A DNA stretch of 64,000 nucleotides from positions 240,389,177 to 240,453,176 of the forward strand of contig JALIGW010000002.1 of the NCBI GenBank assembly GCA_023053685.1, in the 5' to 3' direction. The translations under genes and the position numbers were made by a program. The DNA is from Diadophis punctatus similis. Taxonomy: Eukaryota > Chordata > Lepidosauria > Squamata > Dipsadidae. Shown in pieces: positions 36,301 to 47,446 of this stretch; position 1 is the first letter of the stretch, and every line of letters begins with the position of its first letter. The notes beneath the pieces are model-generated. The model ran no database searches. It was not told the origin of the DNA and saw only the letters and a program-made list of their open reading frames with translations.

Positions 36301-37049
36301 TTAAAACCAGACTACAGGAGGACATGAAAAAATTTGGAGTAGCAAAAAAGAAATCAGAATTAGATAAAATCTTATTGGGACCGGAAAAAAAGATGATAAC
36401 AAAAATTTATAAATTTTTAATAAACTATAAAATGAAAAAAGAAAGAGTTAAGGGAAATATGACGAGTTGGATCAAAAATTTTGGATATGAAATAAACCAG
36501 GAACAGTGGGAAGAAACATGGATTAAAAATTTGAAAATAACTAAATCAGCAGCATACAAGGAGAATATATACAAAATGTACTACAGATGGCATCTTCCAC
36601 CAGCGAGATTGGCCAGAATGTACCCAAACATGAACCCAAAATGTTGGAAATGCCCCCACAAAAATGGAACCTATTATCACATGTGGTGGACGTGTCCCAA
36701 AACTAGAAATTTCTGGCAAACTATACACAACTGGATTCAAGAAATAACTAAATTAAAAATAAATTTTACACCAGAAACCCTCTTGCTAGGGATGTTAGAT
36801 CAAGAAATAGAAAAAAAGAACTGGTATATCATAACACACATACTAACGGCAGCAAGAATAGTATTAGCGCAGCATTGGAAACAGGGTGACGTACCAACAA
36901 AAAACATAACAATAAGGAAAATCTTAGAATGTGCAGAATCGGACAGATTAACACTAGAATTGAAACAGAAGGAAAACTCAGAATACTTTGAAACTTGGAA
37001 TCTCTTCTATAACTGGTTAGAAAAAAGAAATGGAACAAAAGAAATATAG
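33303..37049 (+). pseudogene. L1 ORF2 (endonuclease and reverse transcriptase), two frameshifts
   Basis: ORF2 supplies the AP-like endonuclease and reverse transcriptase for target-primed insertion. Endonuclease motifs are LSVNINGI, CLQEVHV, VGDFNAV, SRIDMVWAD and WADHNPIAF (33310-33990). Reverse transcriptase motifs are NFRPISLLNVDYKIF, MFLDAQKAFDNL, GVRQGCPLSPLLF and the catalytic FADDMVF (34870-35415). A C-terminal CWKCPHKNGTYYHMWWTCP cysteine/histidine motif lies near 36640-36700. The frame shifts at the A8 run 33603-33610 and the A7 run 34244-34250; the three segments are otherwise open. Known catalytic residues are present. Either the copy was disabled by two slippage events or the assembly miscounted two homopolymers. 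Confidence 0.92.
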
Positions 37050-37283
37050 AAATATCTAGATAGATAGATAAGTCACAATTAAGAATTTATTAACTGATAG
37101 AATAATAGATAAATATAAGTAATATAAATATAATTATATATGTATTAATCTACTAAAACCTATGGCCAAGACGTTTACTGTAAAATTTTGTATATATGTA
37201 CATGTAAGTACATATGGTGTTGTCTTCAATATATGTTTGTCTTTTTTAATGTTTATATATTAATAAAAATATTTTTTTAAAAA

Positions 37284-37301
37284 AGAAATACAACAATAAT
37301 C
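37284..37301. repeat. L1 target-site duplication, 3' copy
   Basis: An exact second copy of the 18-bp sequence at 30833-30850. Confidence 0.95.
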
Positions 37302-37703
37302 ATAATAATAATAGCAATAGCAATAGAACTTAGACTTATATACCGCTTCATAGTACTTTACAGCCCTCTCTAAGCGGTTTACAGAGTTCAGCATATTGCC
37401 CCCAACAATCTGGGTCCTCATTTTACCGACCTCAGAAGGATGGAAGGCTGAGTCAACCTTGAGCTGGTGAGATTTGAACAGCTGAACTGCTGAACTAGCA
37501 GTCAGCTGAAGTAGCTGAAGTAGAACTGCAACTACATAGCAAAGAAGGCATTAAGAGTGGTTAACCTAATCTTGCGCAGCTTCTTCTCTGGTAACATTGT
37601 ACACTTAACCAGAGCATACAAAACATTTGCTAGACCGATTCTTCAATACAGCTCATCAGTCTGGAACCCACACTACATATCAGACATTAACACAATTGAG
37701 AAT

Positions 37704-38041
37704 TGTTAGCGGAGAAATAAATCCTCCTGAGGTCGATGGATCGGGCTTCCCTTTTGAAGACATTGTTACTTAGAAAATAAAACCGAGATTCAAATCTAAT
37801 TAACAAAATATTTATTTCAGTAGAAAAATAATAAAGAATTCTTATTAGGACTACATTGTATCGGCTAAGGAAATAAATCAGTTCTACCTCGGTAGAGATG
37901 GCGATGAGAAAAGAAAAGGAGGAAACCTTTGGAATGCATACATGCGTAGTAGAATATATCATACGTCTGTTTGACCATAGATACAAGAACACAGTAGAAA
38001 AACATAGAGATGCACAAACTGACAATATTCACATCGTGACA
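37704..38041 (-). repeat. copia-1 3' LTR
   Basis: 338 bp with ends TGTTAGCGG and ATCGTGACA on the plus strand. It differs from the partner LTR at three sites (GCTAAGG context, GGCGATG, GAATATATC). Confidence 0.95.
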
Positions 38042-38053
38042 CCCCTTCTTTGT
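38042..38053 (-). other. copia-1 polypurine tract
   Basis: ACAAAGAAGGGG on the minus strand, directly before the 3' LTR; the likely primer for plus-strand DNA synthesis. Confidence 0.8.
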
Positions 38054-38074
38054 CAGTTGGGCTAATATAATGTG

Positions 38075-41000
38075 TCACTCAACACACAGTAAATATCTGA
38101 GGTAATCATGCTGAGCAATAGGTAATGGTTTGTTCAGAATGTCAGCTATCTGATATTTTGTTGGCACATATTCTAACTTTATGAGACCTTGTCTTACTGA
38201 CTCTCTAACATTCTTGTAACGTATGTCAATGTGTCTGGACCTTGAACCTGTGAAGTGAGTCCTGGAAATGTAAACTACTGATTGATTGTCTTCCATCACA
38301 GTGATCGGTTTTTCGGGCTTCATCCAGATATCTGTAACTAAGGCATCGAACCAGGTTAAAAAATTACACGCATCAGACACACATGCATACTCTGCTTCAG
38401 TTGATGAGCAGGAAATGAAACTTTGTTTTCTTACATTCCAGTAAACTGGACATCCATTCAGGAACACTATGTAACCTGATGTGCTTTTTCTTGACTCTTT
38501 ATCACTTGCCCAATCTGCATCTGTATAACAATACATGTCAGCAAAATCTGTATGTTCTGGTTCTAGCTTCAATTTGAAGTGTTTTGTGTGTATCAAGTAT
38601 CTCAATAACTTCTTAATACATGACCAGTGAAACTCTGTTGCTTTGCCTACATGTCTTGAAAGTAAATTAACACTAAGTGCTATGTCTGGTCTAGTCCATC
38701 CACTAATGTAAAGTAGTGAACCAATTACTGAGCGATAAAGTGTTTGATCCTTGAACTCAGGACTATATGCATCTTTCAAATTGTGAAAATCTGTTTGCAT
38801 AGGTGTTTGTGTAGGCGTTGCATCTGTCATGTTGCATTGATGCAAAAGTTGATCTATCTTAGCTTCTTGTGAAAGGCTAAACCCCTTCTGTGTCTTTTCA
38901 ATGTGAACTCCTAAATATTCATTGATGTGTCCTAATGATTTCAATGTGAAGTATTTCTGCAAACCTTTAACAAAATTCTCACTCATGCGTTTGTTTGGAC
39001 CAATGTAAACAATGTCATCAACATAAACAAGAACAATTTCATTAATATTTCCATACCTTTTTGTGAACACGCATTCATCAGTGTCGGACTTAATAAAGCC
39101 CATTAAATTTAGTTTGTCTTTTAGACATGTGTACCACATCAGACCTGATTGTTTCAGACCATAGAGACTTTTGTTTAGGAACCAGGTATCCCCTTCTCGG
39201 TCCCGGAAGCCGGGAGCGGACCTGACGTAGATTTCTTCATCTAGATCAGCATGTAGGTAAGCTGTTTCAACATCAAATTGGAAAACTTCGAGTCCAAGGA
39301 TAGAAGCAGTGGTTAGAGCAATTTTCACACTTTCAGTTCGCACTGTAGGTGAGTAAGTGTTTGTGTAATCTTCAGGATAGCTTTGTGCGAAACCCTGTGC
39401 GACAAGTCTTGCTTTGTATAATAATTCACCATCTGGCTTTTGTTTGATTTTGTAGACCCATCTTGTGCCAATGACTTTTTTGTGTGTTGGAGGTGTTGCA
39501 GATGTTTACACTTTGAGTTTCTGCAAACTATCCATCTCAACTTGCATGGCTTCATACCATTTTTGTTGTTCATCTTCAGAAAGATATTTAATTTGTGAAA
39601 AGTTCTCCGGTGGGAGTGTAACATTACAGATCAATGGCGATGGTGTGTTTGTCAATTGCATTGTGTATCTCTTTGGTGGAATACCTTTTGTAGTTCTCTT
39701 GGAACGACTCGGGACGATTGTCCAGTCGTCTTTCTTGTTGTCCACATCTCCATCAGCGTCGCTAGCTTCAGCATCCACGGCGTTGTAGGATGGGATATCA
39801 GGTGATGAACGTTGGTCATCTGGTTGCACTGTATCAACAATTTCAGATCTAGGGAAATAAACTCCAGGGTCATTAGAATGTATCCTGGACCAATCTGTAT
39901 CTTCTTCAAAATTAGCTGAATTAGAAATTGTTATCGTATTGTGAGAATCAATGAATCTTCCCCATTTAGAATTGCTATCAACACCCATATATCTCAGTCT
40001 CTTTGCTACTGGGCCACCTTTTCTTCTTTGGGCCAATGGAATGTTGACCATGGCATATGAACCAAAAATGTGTAAGTGTCTAAGATCTGGCTGGTGGCCA
40101 TATAACATGTAGAAGGGTGTTTGGTCAATGACACTGCTCCATGTGCGATTGACAATGTAATTTGCATACTGAACTGCTTCGCCCCAAAATGAGTGTTTGA
40201 GATTGGCATCTTCTAAGAAGCAACGCATCATGGTTTGAAGGACCCCCTGTCTTCTCTCTGCGACTCCGTTTTGAGCCGGCGTAAATGGGGCAGATGTTTG
40301 GTGTAGGATACCGTTTCGTCGCATCCAATCCCGGAAACGTTGAGACGTGAACTCGGCACCACGATCACTCTGGATTCTCCGGATTCTCACTCCGTGTTGA
40401 TTGTAAATTTGAACTGCAAAATCTCTAAAGGTCTGAAAGGCTTCAGATTTTTCTTTCATTAGAAAGACATAACCATATCTAGAATGATTATCAACAATAG
40501 TTAAGAAATACTTTTTACCGCCAATAGTTGGACCATAAGGGCCCACGATATCAGTATGAACCAAATCAAAAATGCGTGTTGACTTACGTGTAGCATGTTT
40601 TGGAACGGCTGCTGCCCTCGATTTTGCCTTTTTGCAAACGGCACAATCTAGATGTACCATACATCCTTTGAAATTCAAACCTTGTGTGAAAAATGGCATT
40701 TTTTTAAGGACCTCAAAGCTCGGATGGCCTAATCTTCTGTGCCATCTATGAATACACCTGTCATGTAAACGAAAACCTGTAAGTGGAGTTGCAGCATTAA
40801 CATTAACATGAGGAACCTTAGGTTTGATTACCTGTTGCTTTGTGGCTTTAGGAGCCTTTGGAGTATTCACAGGATCTCTCTCTGGGGTATCTCTCTCTGG
40901 GCCTGTGATATTATCTATTGAGATTTTTATACTTGCCTGAATTTGAGGTTCTGCCTTTGGCCTCAAATAGTAGACCTGACCAATCACAATTGTGTCAGCA

Positions 41001-42676
41001 ACAATATGACCATCTTTAAAAATATAACTGGCGTTACCTAAATGAAGGACATAAAAATGCAAAACAGCAGATAAATGATTCTGACTAAGCAAATTACAAT
41101 TAGCTGTAGGAATATAATAAACATCAGGTACCAGGGTACCTAACTCTTCAATAAAAACAGTCCCTTTTCCTTCAACTTTGAAAGTGTGGCCGCCAAATGC
41201 GTACAGTTCACGATATTCTGGTTCAGGCTCATGTAGCTCTTTGAAAAGTTCTTTTCTGTAGGTAATGTGAACAGCCGCTCCACTATCGAGAGTCCACAAA
41301 AGAGAGCAGTCATATTTCTTTGGCTGTGTATCATTGGTGATTGCTAGCATGGTGTGTGGAGGGGGGAAATCACGCCTGGAACCGGGTCGGCGCTGTCCTC
41401 TGCCTCTGCTGCCTCTAGGCGCTTTTCCTCTGGGCTGATACTGACGTCTGTAATCTTTTCCTCTGGGCTGAACAGGAACTTGAGTGCGTTGCAATTTAAG
41501 ACAATCTCTGCTTGTATGACCCACATGGTCGCAATATTGGCATCTTAGTACCTTTTGTGAAGGATTCTGGATTATGTCAAAAGTGTCCTCACAACGAAGC
41601 AAAGTAGTTATATCAGTGGCCCAGGCTTTGTAGTTCTGTCTCGATTGCTTTAATTTTGCGTCGCCAACCAGTGGAACAATTTGTGATTGTTGGGCAACTA
41701 TTGGGGCCTGCACTGGTGCAGCCTGTGAAATCACTTGTGGCAAGGCTTGGGCCTGAGCAGGTTGAGCTGCTGCTTGAGGTGCCTGGACTGGCTGTTGCTG
41801 AGGGGCAGCAATAGGTAGTAGAGCTGGAGCAGGCAAAAGTTGGGCTGCCACAGCTGGTGGTGGCCCTGGAGCAGGCAAAAGTTGGGCCCCTGGTGCTGGA
41901 GTAGGAGGTGGTCCAGCTTGTGGTGGATGCACAATTTGTGCTGCCATAGGTTGGGCAGGTTGAACAGGCTGGGCCTGCAGAGGTTGGCCAGCTAAAAAAG
42001 TACGCTGCATTAATGCATCTAGTCTTATTTGATTCATTCTGTTCTGAGCCTGTAATATTGTTAATTGTTCATTTTGTTTATTCAAGAATCCACTCTGTTT
42101 ATGCAAAATTTCATTCTGTTCCTGAATCACTTGGAGAAATGCAAAGTCCCTTTCATCAAAAAATTTCTGCCCATGTAATTGTGATGTGTGCATCCAAGGG
42201 CGTTGCTCTAATTTGTTTAAAGAAGGAGGGGAATCATGGCCCCTTCCTGAAGTGCCTGTAGGCGGGTGGACATCTTGGTTTTTAGCATGAAAGAATGCCT
42301 GCAATTTAATCTCATGTAATTCTCTTTGCAAAAAAATAATCTTTTCCCGCTGTCTTTGCAGTGCCTGGCCATAAGTTAAATTTATTTCTCTTTCAGCACT
42401 TGTCTGCTCTGTGGAAGATGTTCGTGGGCTGGCAATTTGCTGCCTATAAGAGGATTCTTCCTCATCTTGTGGGGCATTAGCTTCTAAACATGTATAATTT
42501 CCCCCAGGGAGAAAAGGGGTGCCTTTAACATAGTGCACTGACCTTTGAAAAAGTTGTGATCCAGCTTTTACTTCTGCTTGGGCTTCTAAAATCATTTTTT
42601 CGATCTGCGTTCCAAAGAGAGTGGGTGAGGCTTGTTCATGCAGAGAAAAATTTTCTGCTTGGGCTTCTAAAATCAT
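38075..42676 (-). pseudogene. copia-1 gag-pol polyprotein (one internal stop)
   Basis: One frame runs 42676 to 38075, broken only by a TAA at 39506-39508. Domains in order: Gln/Pro/Ala-rich gag; zinc knuckle CQYCDHVGHTSRDC (about 41490-41530); protease LDSGAAVHI (about 41275); integrase with HHCC zinc finger (HRRLGH, CAVCKKAK), DIVGPYG, QSDRGAEF and NGVAERRQ (40150-40760). RT follows with DVETAYLHA, LYGLKQSG and catalytic YVDDIVYI (39000-39280), then RNase H with YTDADWAS, STEAEY and EDNQSV (38270-38530). The RT and RNase H catalytic acids are present. The gag part has an 81-bp in-frame tandem duplication of the MILEAQAE segment (42572-42687). A short upstream frame from the ATG at 42750 (MSSTNGDKEF...) is out of phase and may be the original gag start before a single-base indel. 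Confidence 0.93.
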
Positions 42677-42833
42677 TTTTTCGGTCTCTATCTGTTTTCA
42701 GCAGCGGCAGCATGTGTAGGAAATTCCTTATCTCCGTTCGTGGAGGACATGGCTGGTCATAAATCTCTCTAATTAGCTAACTATCCTAAAATGCAATAAA
42801 ACTTCAAAAGAAGCCATAAAGTTTACAGCCAAA

Positions 42834-42844
42834 CTCTGGTACCA
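42834..42844 (-). other. copia-1 primer-binding site (3' end of initiator tRNA-Met)
   Basis: The minus strand reads TGGTACCAGAG one base after the 5' LTR. This matches the complement of the initiator tRNA-Met 3' end (TGGTAGCAGAG) with one mismatch. Confidence 0.8.
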
Positions 42845-42845
42845 T

Positions 42846-43183
42846 TGTTAGCGGAGAAATAAATCCTCCTGAGGTCGATGGATCGGGCTTCCCTTTTGAA
42901 GACATTGTTACTTAGAAAATAAAACCGAGATTCAAATCTAATTAACAAAATATTTATTTCAGTAGAAAAATAATAAAGAATTCTTATTAGGACTACATTG
43001 TATCAGCTAAGGAAATAAATCAGTTCTACCTCGGTAGAGATGGCAATGAGAAAAGAAAAGGAGGAAACCTTTGGAATGCATACATGCGTAGTAGAACATA
43101 TCATACGTCTGTTTGACCATAGATACAAGAACACAGTAGAAAAACATAGAGATGCACAAACTGACAATATTCACATCGTGACA
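42846..43183 (-). repeat. copia-1 5' LTR
   Basis: 338 bp, partner of 37704-38041. Confidence 0.95.
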
Positions 43184-43829
43184 AGAATGTCCAGTGATAC
43201 TTCACAAGAAGAGCATTACATTCCTCTGTTCATAACAGAATTCCTTATGAAACCAGACTTGAAATTTTGGGACTTCAAAATTTAGAACTCGGCCGCCTTC
43301 GATCTGACCTAAGTGTAGCTCACAAAATTATCTGCCTCAATGTCCTACCTGTTAATGACTACTTCAGCTTCAACCGCAATAATACAAGAGCTCACAATAG
43401 ATACAAACTTAATGTAAACCGCTCCAGACTTGATTGCAAAAAATTCGACTTCAACAACATAGTTGTCAACGCCTGGAACACTTTACCTGACTCAGTAGTT
43501 TCTTCCCCAAACCCCCAAAACTTCAACCTCAGATTATCTACCATCGACCTCACCCCATTCCTAAGAGGTCGGTAAGGGGCGTGCATAAGCGCACAATCGT
43601 GCCTACCGTTCCTGTCCTAATGTTCACATATATTCTTACCTATTTTACTCTTAGTCATGCTTGTACTATTACATATATATTCAATCATGTTTTACTGTTT
43701 ATACTTTGCTTATAATCATATATGCTTGACAAATAAAAATAAATAAATAAATAAAATAGCCTGCAGTGCTACACTTTAACCACTGCGCCACCTCGGCTCT
43801 AATTAACATATCAATATTAATCACAAAGT

Positions 43830-44925
43830 AATAATACAATTAGTTTATCCATCTTGAAAAATTTCCAATAAAATTTTTTTTATTATCTTTTTAATCTTTT
43901 TAGTTTCTAACCTCTGTTTCTGTTAGTTAACCATTGATAAAACAAGTCCCATGTTAAAAAGTATTCTATTTTTTTGCTTTTCCTTTATTTTAAGTGTTAA
44001 TCTATCCATCTCAACACATTCTAATATTTTTTTAATAACACTTTCCTCTTTAGGAATCTCTTCATTTTTCCATTATTGTGCAAACACAATTCTTGCTGCC
44101 CTTAACAAATGTAAAATTAAGTGTGTTTTCCCTTTATTATACTGTTCTGGTAATATACCCAACAAAAATATTTCTGGTTTCAAATCTATGTGTTGCTTTA
44201 TCATTTTTTCTAACCAAGTATGTATTTTAGTCCAGTATTTTTTTGCCTTTGGGCATGTCCACCATATATGATAATATGAACCTGGTATCTGATTACACTT
44301 CCAACATTTAGCTGATAAATTTAAAACATCTTTACTAGTTTCGCTGGTGGTAAATGCCACCTATAAAATATTTTGTATAGATTTTCCTTATATGCCATTG
44401 ACGTTGTTAGTTTACAGTTTCTATCACACAGTTTCTGTCATTTATCCAGTTCTATTGGATAACCAAAAATTTTAGCCCATCTTATCATTGTTTCTTTCAC
44501 TTGCTCTTCTTCCACTTTAATACTCAATAGATAGTTGTACATTTTTTGAAATTTATTTTGCATCTGTCCCTAGTGATATCTGATCTAGTGCTGTTGGTTC
44601 TTTATAAAAACCATACATTCTTGCATCTTTCTCATATCTTGATTGTATTTGTACATGTGGCCATCATGCTAAATCAATCCCTTGATTGGTCAGTTCTTGT
44701 TTAAATTTGAGTTCCCCTTTGTCATTCAAGGTCCTTATACCTACAATTTTTTTCCATATTAATCACATTTGGATGTATCAGTGCCTCCATCATGGAGAGC
44801 CAGACTGGTATTTTCATATAATGTCTTTCTTGGATTTCGCCCCTCCCCCATACTAACATAAGAGTAAGTTGATGACCCTTCCTTGAGCTTATTTTTCCAG
44901 CCAGCTTTGTAACCACTACAGCTTA
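43830..44925 (-). pseudogene. L1 ORF2 C-terminal fragment (second, older L1)
   Basis: The minus strand encodes CWKCNQIPGSYYHIWWTCP and LLRAARIVFAQ (44070-44300), matching the C-terminus of the intact L1 at 36640-36880, with many stops and frameshifts. Only the 3' third of the element remains, cut on the right by the solo LTR at 44927. Confidence 0.85.
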
Positions 44926-44926
44926 T

Positions 44927-45257
44927 TGTCAGGCAGTGATTTTTATATTGCCTGTTATATGTATATGCAGGGAGCTGCATCCCTATTCATTATAATGGTT
45001 TATTCCTGAGCACGTGATTGATATGTTCCTAGTACCCATGTGTACATTCCTTTCTCCGTTCTATCCTTCTGTTCCTCGCTTCTATCGAAGCAAGATGTGC
45101 CTTTTTATATCAGAGATGTAGAATAATGAGGATTTATTGTTTTTGCACCAAATAAATATTTTTACTTAGAACTTTAAACTGCGGTTTCATTTCTAATGTT
45201 AGAATTCCAGGAAAAGATCCATTTTCGCCTCTAGTGAGAGTTATTCTCATCTTGTCA
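44927..45257 (+). mobile_element. solo LTR with target duplication
   Basis: 331 bp, TGTCAGGCAGTG ... CATCTTGTCA, with the perfect 5-bp duplication CTTAT (44922-44926, 45258-45262). Same family as 16136-16473. The superfamily cannot be told without an internal region. Confidence 0.9.
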
Positions 45258-45275
45258 CTTATTGCCCTTATTGGG

Positions 45276-45566
45276 GAATAGAATAGAATAGAATAGAATA
45301 GATATTGGAAAAGAATAGAATAAATATTGGAATAGAATAGAATAGAATAGAATAGAATAGAATAGTATAGAATAGAATAGAATAGCATATATATTGGAAT
45401 AGAATAGAATAGAATAGATATTGGAATAGAATAGATATTGGAATAGAATAGATATTGGAATAGAATAGAATAGAATAGAATAGAATAGAATAGAATAGAA
45501 TAGAATAGAATAGAATAGAATAGAATAGAATAGAATAGAATAGAATAGAATAGAATAGAATAGAAG
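45276..45566. repeat. (AATAG)n compound microsatellite
   Basis: GAATA pentamers with interspersed GATATTGGAATA units in the first half, then a clean run from about 45455 to 45566. Confidence 0.97.
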
Positions 45567-45594
45567 GGTTACTCCATTAAAAGTTTATTACTTA

Positions 45595-45712
45595 TAAACG
45601 CAGAACGCTTTGCGCATGCGCAGAGGGTAAAAGAACCCAAATTGCAGCGGCAGGGTGGGTCGCGGCGGGGGCACGGCATGGGTTGCGGCATTAGGAAGGT
45701 TGAGAACCACTG
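45595..45712. mobile_element. hAT-related MITE remnant
   Basis: The right end TTGAGAACCACTG is a typical hAT inverted-repeat end. The left part (GCGCAGAGGGTAAAAGAACC) resembles the centre of the fold-back MITE at 13610-13650. The left boundary is not found. Confidence 0.5.
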
Positions 45713-45714
45713 CT

Positions 45715-45960
45715 CTAGGAACTGGCACAACTGGCACACAATATGAATCTTTTAGCCATAACTGCTATCTTCTCATCAATCCTCCAGATTGCTCACCAGG
45801 TCTGTCAGAGGCAGAGCAATCCCATCCAGCACCAAAGCCACTCAATCTTTCCAGGGTTCAGCTAAAGCCTGTTGTTCCCTGGCTGATGTTTACATCAATT
45901 TATATAACTGTTTTATTCTTCACAAGAGTTTTCCTCATTTCTATTATTTGCAGTGTATGT
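45715..45960 (-). mobile_element. L2-like internal fragment
   Basis: Contains CCCATCCAGCACCAAAGCCA-like text related to the internal part of the L2 copy near 1440-1560. Weak, by eye only. Confidence 0.4.
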
Positions 45961-46466
45961 TCCTCCACAAGCTTGCATAAACAATGTATTCCAAACTCTA
46001 ACTGATCAGATTATGTGGGTCAAAGTAAAATACATGTGGCTCTTTGACCCCTCTCCTGTGGTTCCCTGCCAACCTGGTCACATGACCTACTCTCCACCCC
46101 AAGAAGATGCAAGCCTCTCCATAGAGCCACACAGCTGAAGTGCTCCTAGCATTTTCTCTGCACTGCCCTCAACCGGCTGCTTTTTGCGATTCCACATCCT
46201 TCGCGGGCAGCTCAGCCCCAGCCATGGTCCCCTTCATGTTAGCTCAGGAAGGAGGGGAATGGGGAGGAGCAGCCACCACCGGTGCCGGATGCAGGGAGGG
46301 AAGGGCTCCGGCTCTCCTGCACAACACAGCTCTCCTGTGCAGTGCACCTTTCCTGCATTGTGCAGTGCAGCCAGCTATTCACCTTACTGCACAGTGGCAG
46401 CAGTGGGAGGAGGAGTTGCTGTCTCTGCAGCCATGATCTTGGCCCAGGAGGGTATTCCATTTGTGC
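45961..46466. other. unclassified, GC-rich
   Basis: No supported gene. A GC-rich, CAG/GCA-rich stretch at 46200-46430 gives overlapping spurious frames. Confidence 0.4.
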
Positions 46467-46665
46467 GAGAAAGAGATGAGAGAGAAGAAAGGGGAGAACA
46501 AGAAAGAAAGAAATGAGAAAATGATGGAGGGAGAGAGGGAGAAAGAGAGAGATTAGAGAGAGGGGGGGAAGAAGAGGGAGAGATGAGAGAGGGGGAGAAA
46601 GAGAGAGATGAGGGAGGGAGAGAGGGAGAATGAGAGAGATGAGGGAGGGAGGGAGAGGGAGAGCA
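46467..46665. repeat. purine-rich (GAGA/GGGA) minisatellite-like tract
   Basis: About 200 bp of AG-rich DNA with a recurring GAGAGAGATGAGGGAGGGAG-type unit. Confidence 0.85.
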
Positions 46666-46666
46666 T

Positions 46667-46845
46667 GCAGGCTAACTGATGACTGGCAGGGCTTTGATCC
46701 TTACTGGCTCAAGGTTGATTCAGCCTCTGAAGTGGGTAAAATGATGACCTAGATTGTTGGGGAAAATATGCGGACTCTGTAAACCACTTAGAGAGGGCTG
46801 TAAAAGCACTATGAAGCAGCTTATAAGTCTAAGTGCTATTGCTAT
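46667..46845 (+). mobile_element. tRNA-headed SINE, degenerate
   Basis: Plus-strand body (GGCTCAAGGTTGATTCAGCC) and tail (AGTCTAAGTGCTATTGCTAT); the head is decayed and merges with the purine-rich tract. Confidence 0.75.
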
Positions 46846-47206
46846 TTTCAAAGGGGAACAGCTTTGAAAATACCTGTGCAGATCCTACTGGCAAGAAGAT
46901 TGTCTTCATTACATTTTTATTCTATTCTAATAACTATAATAGAATAAAAATAATACATTTTAGAATATAATTTATTCTAAAAATAAAAATAAAAAGAATA
47001 GATCATCATTTTCTAAAATCATGGCTAAATGAAGAATGGAGGAATGCATATTAATACAGAAATGAGGAGGAACCCAAAGGTTGTCACTTATAAAAGATCT
47101 TAAAATATTTTCTCAATTCCATCCCCCTAGATATATTAAGCAGAAAAGGATTTCATTGCAATTTGATATGGCAGAAATAAAAGCAAAGAACTAAAATGAA
47201 GTTTTA
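46846..47206. other. AT-rich, no recognised feature
   Basis: Nothing beyond short ATTCTA/AGAATA motifs. In particular there is no V2R exon 4 here, where V2R-3 would need one. Confidence 0.5.
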
Positions 47207-47446
47207 GGAGCCGAGGTGGCGCAGTGGTTAAAAGCAGCACTGCAACCTACTTCAGCTGACTGCTAGTTCAGCAGTTCAGCTGTTCAAATCTCACTAGGCT
47301 CAAGGTTGCCTCAGCCTTCCATCCTTCTGAGGTCGGTAAAATGAGGACCCAGATTGTTGGGGGCAATATGCTGAACTCTGTAAACCGCTTAGAGAGGGCT
47401 GTAAAGCACTATGAAGCGGTATATAAGTCTAAGTGCTATTGCTATT
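47207..47446 (+). mobile_element. tRNA-headed SINE, full length
   Basis: The best plus-strand example: head GAGCCGAGGTGGCGCAGTGG, body AGCCTTCCATCCTTCTGAGG, tail AGTGCTATTGCTATT. The head resembles a tRNA with A-box and B-box-like parts. Confidence 0.92.

Larger units (their letters stand above)
30851..37283 (+). mobile_element. near-full-length L1 retrotransposon, 6433 bp
   Basis: A complete L1 layout between two copies of an 18-bp target duplication. The 5' UTR runs from GACTTCCGGGGCGGGCG to about 32190, ORF1 ends at 33298, ORF2 runs 33303-37049, and the 3' UTR ends in an A-rich tail. The 5' end is GC-rich and starts directly after the duplication, so the copy is not 5'-truncated. ORF2 carries two single-base frameshifts, both in A runs, and is otherwise open. 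The insertion lies next to the tail of the SINE at 37311. It is a fairly young L1, inactive as written unless the frameshifts are sequence errors. Confidence 0.95.
37704..43183 (-). mobile_element. copia-1: complete Ty1/copia retrotransposon, 5480 bp
   Basis: Two 338-bp LTRs (37704-38041 and 42846-43183) flank a single gag-pol region on the minus strand. The element is bounded by the perfect 5-bp duplication AGAAT (37699-37703, 43184-43188). By eye the LTRs differ at three positions, all transitions. A primer-binding site and polypurine tract are in place. Gene order protease, integrase, RT, RNase H is that of copia. One in-frame stop in pol and a probable frameshift near the gag start make it inactive as written. 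Confidence 0.96.
37515..43756 (+). mobile_element. LINE 3' part (CR1/L2/Rex group), split by copia-1
   Basis: Left piece 37515-37703 encodes RPILQYSSSVWNPHY-like RT C-terminal text. Right piece 43189-43756 continues with RRLRSDLSVAHKI-like text, VVNAWNTLPDSVVSSPN and a 3' end with an AAAT tail. The pieces join in frame across the copia-1 insertion. The same family occurs inverted at 9938-10284. The clade is not certain. Confidence 0.75.
37311..43800 (-). mobile_element. tRNA-headed SINE split by a LINE that holds copia-1
   Basis: The SINE tail and body run from 37311 to about 37514; the missing head reappears at 43757-43800 (CTGCGCCACCTCGGCTC). The parts join into one normal minus-strand SINE, so the 6.2 kb in between was inserted later. 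Confidence 0.8.

Noticed and set aside
46140..46516. Overlapping 60-110-codon frames
   Set aside because: GC-rich and purine-rich low-complexity DNA; no domain, no splice context.
47207..47240. tRNA-like sequence
   Set aside because: It is the head of a SINE copy followed by SINE body and tail, not a functional tRNA gene.
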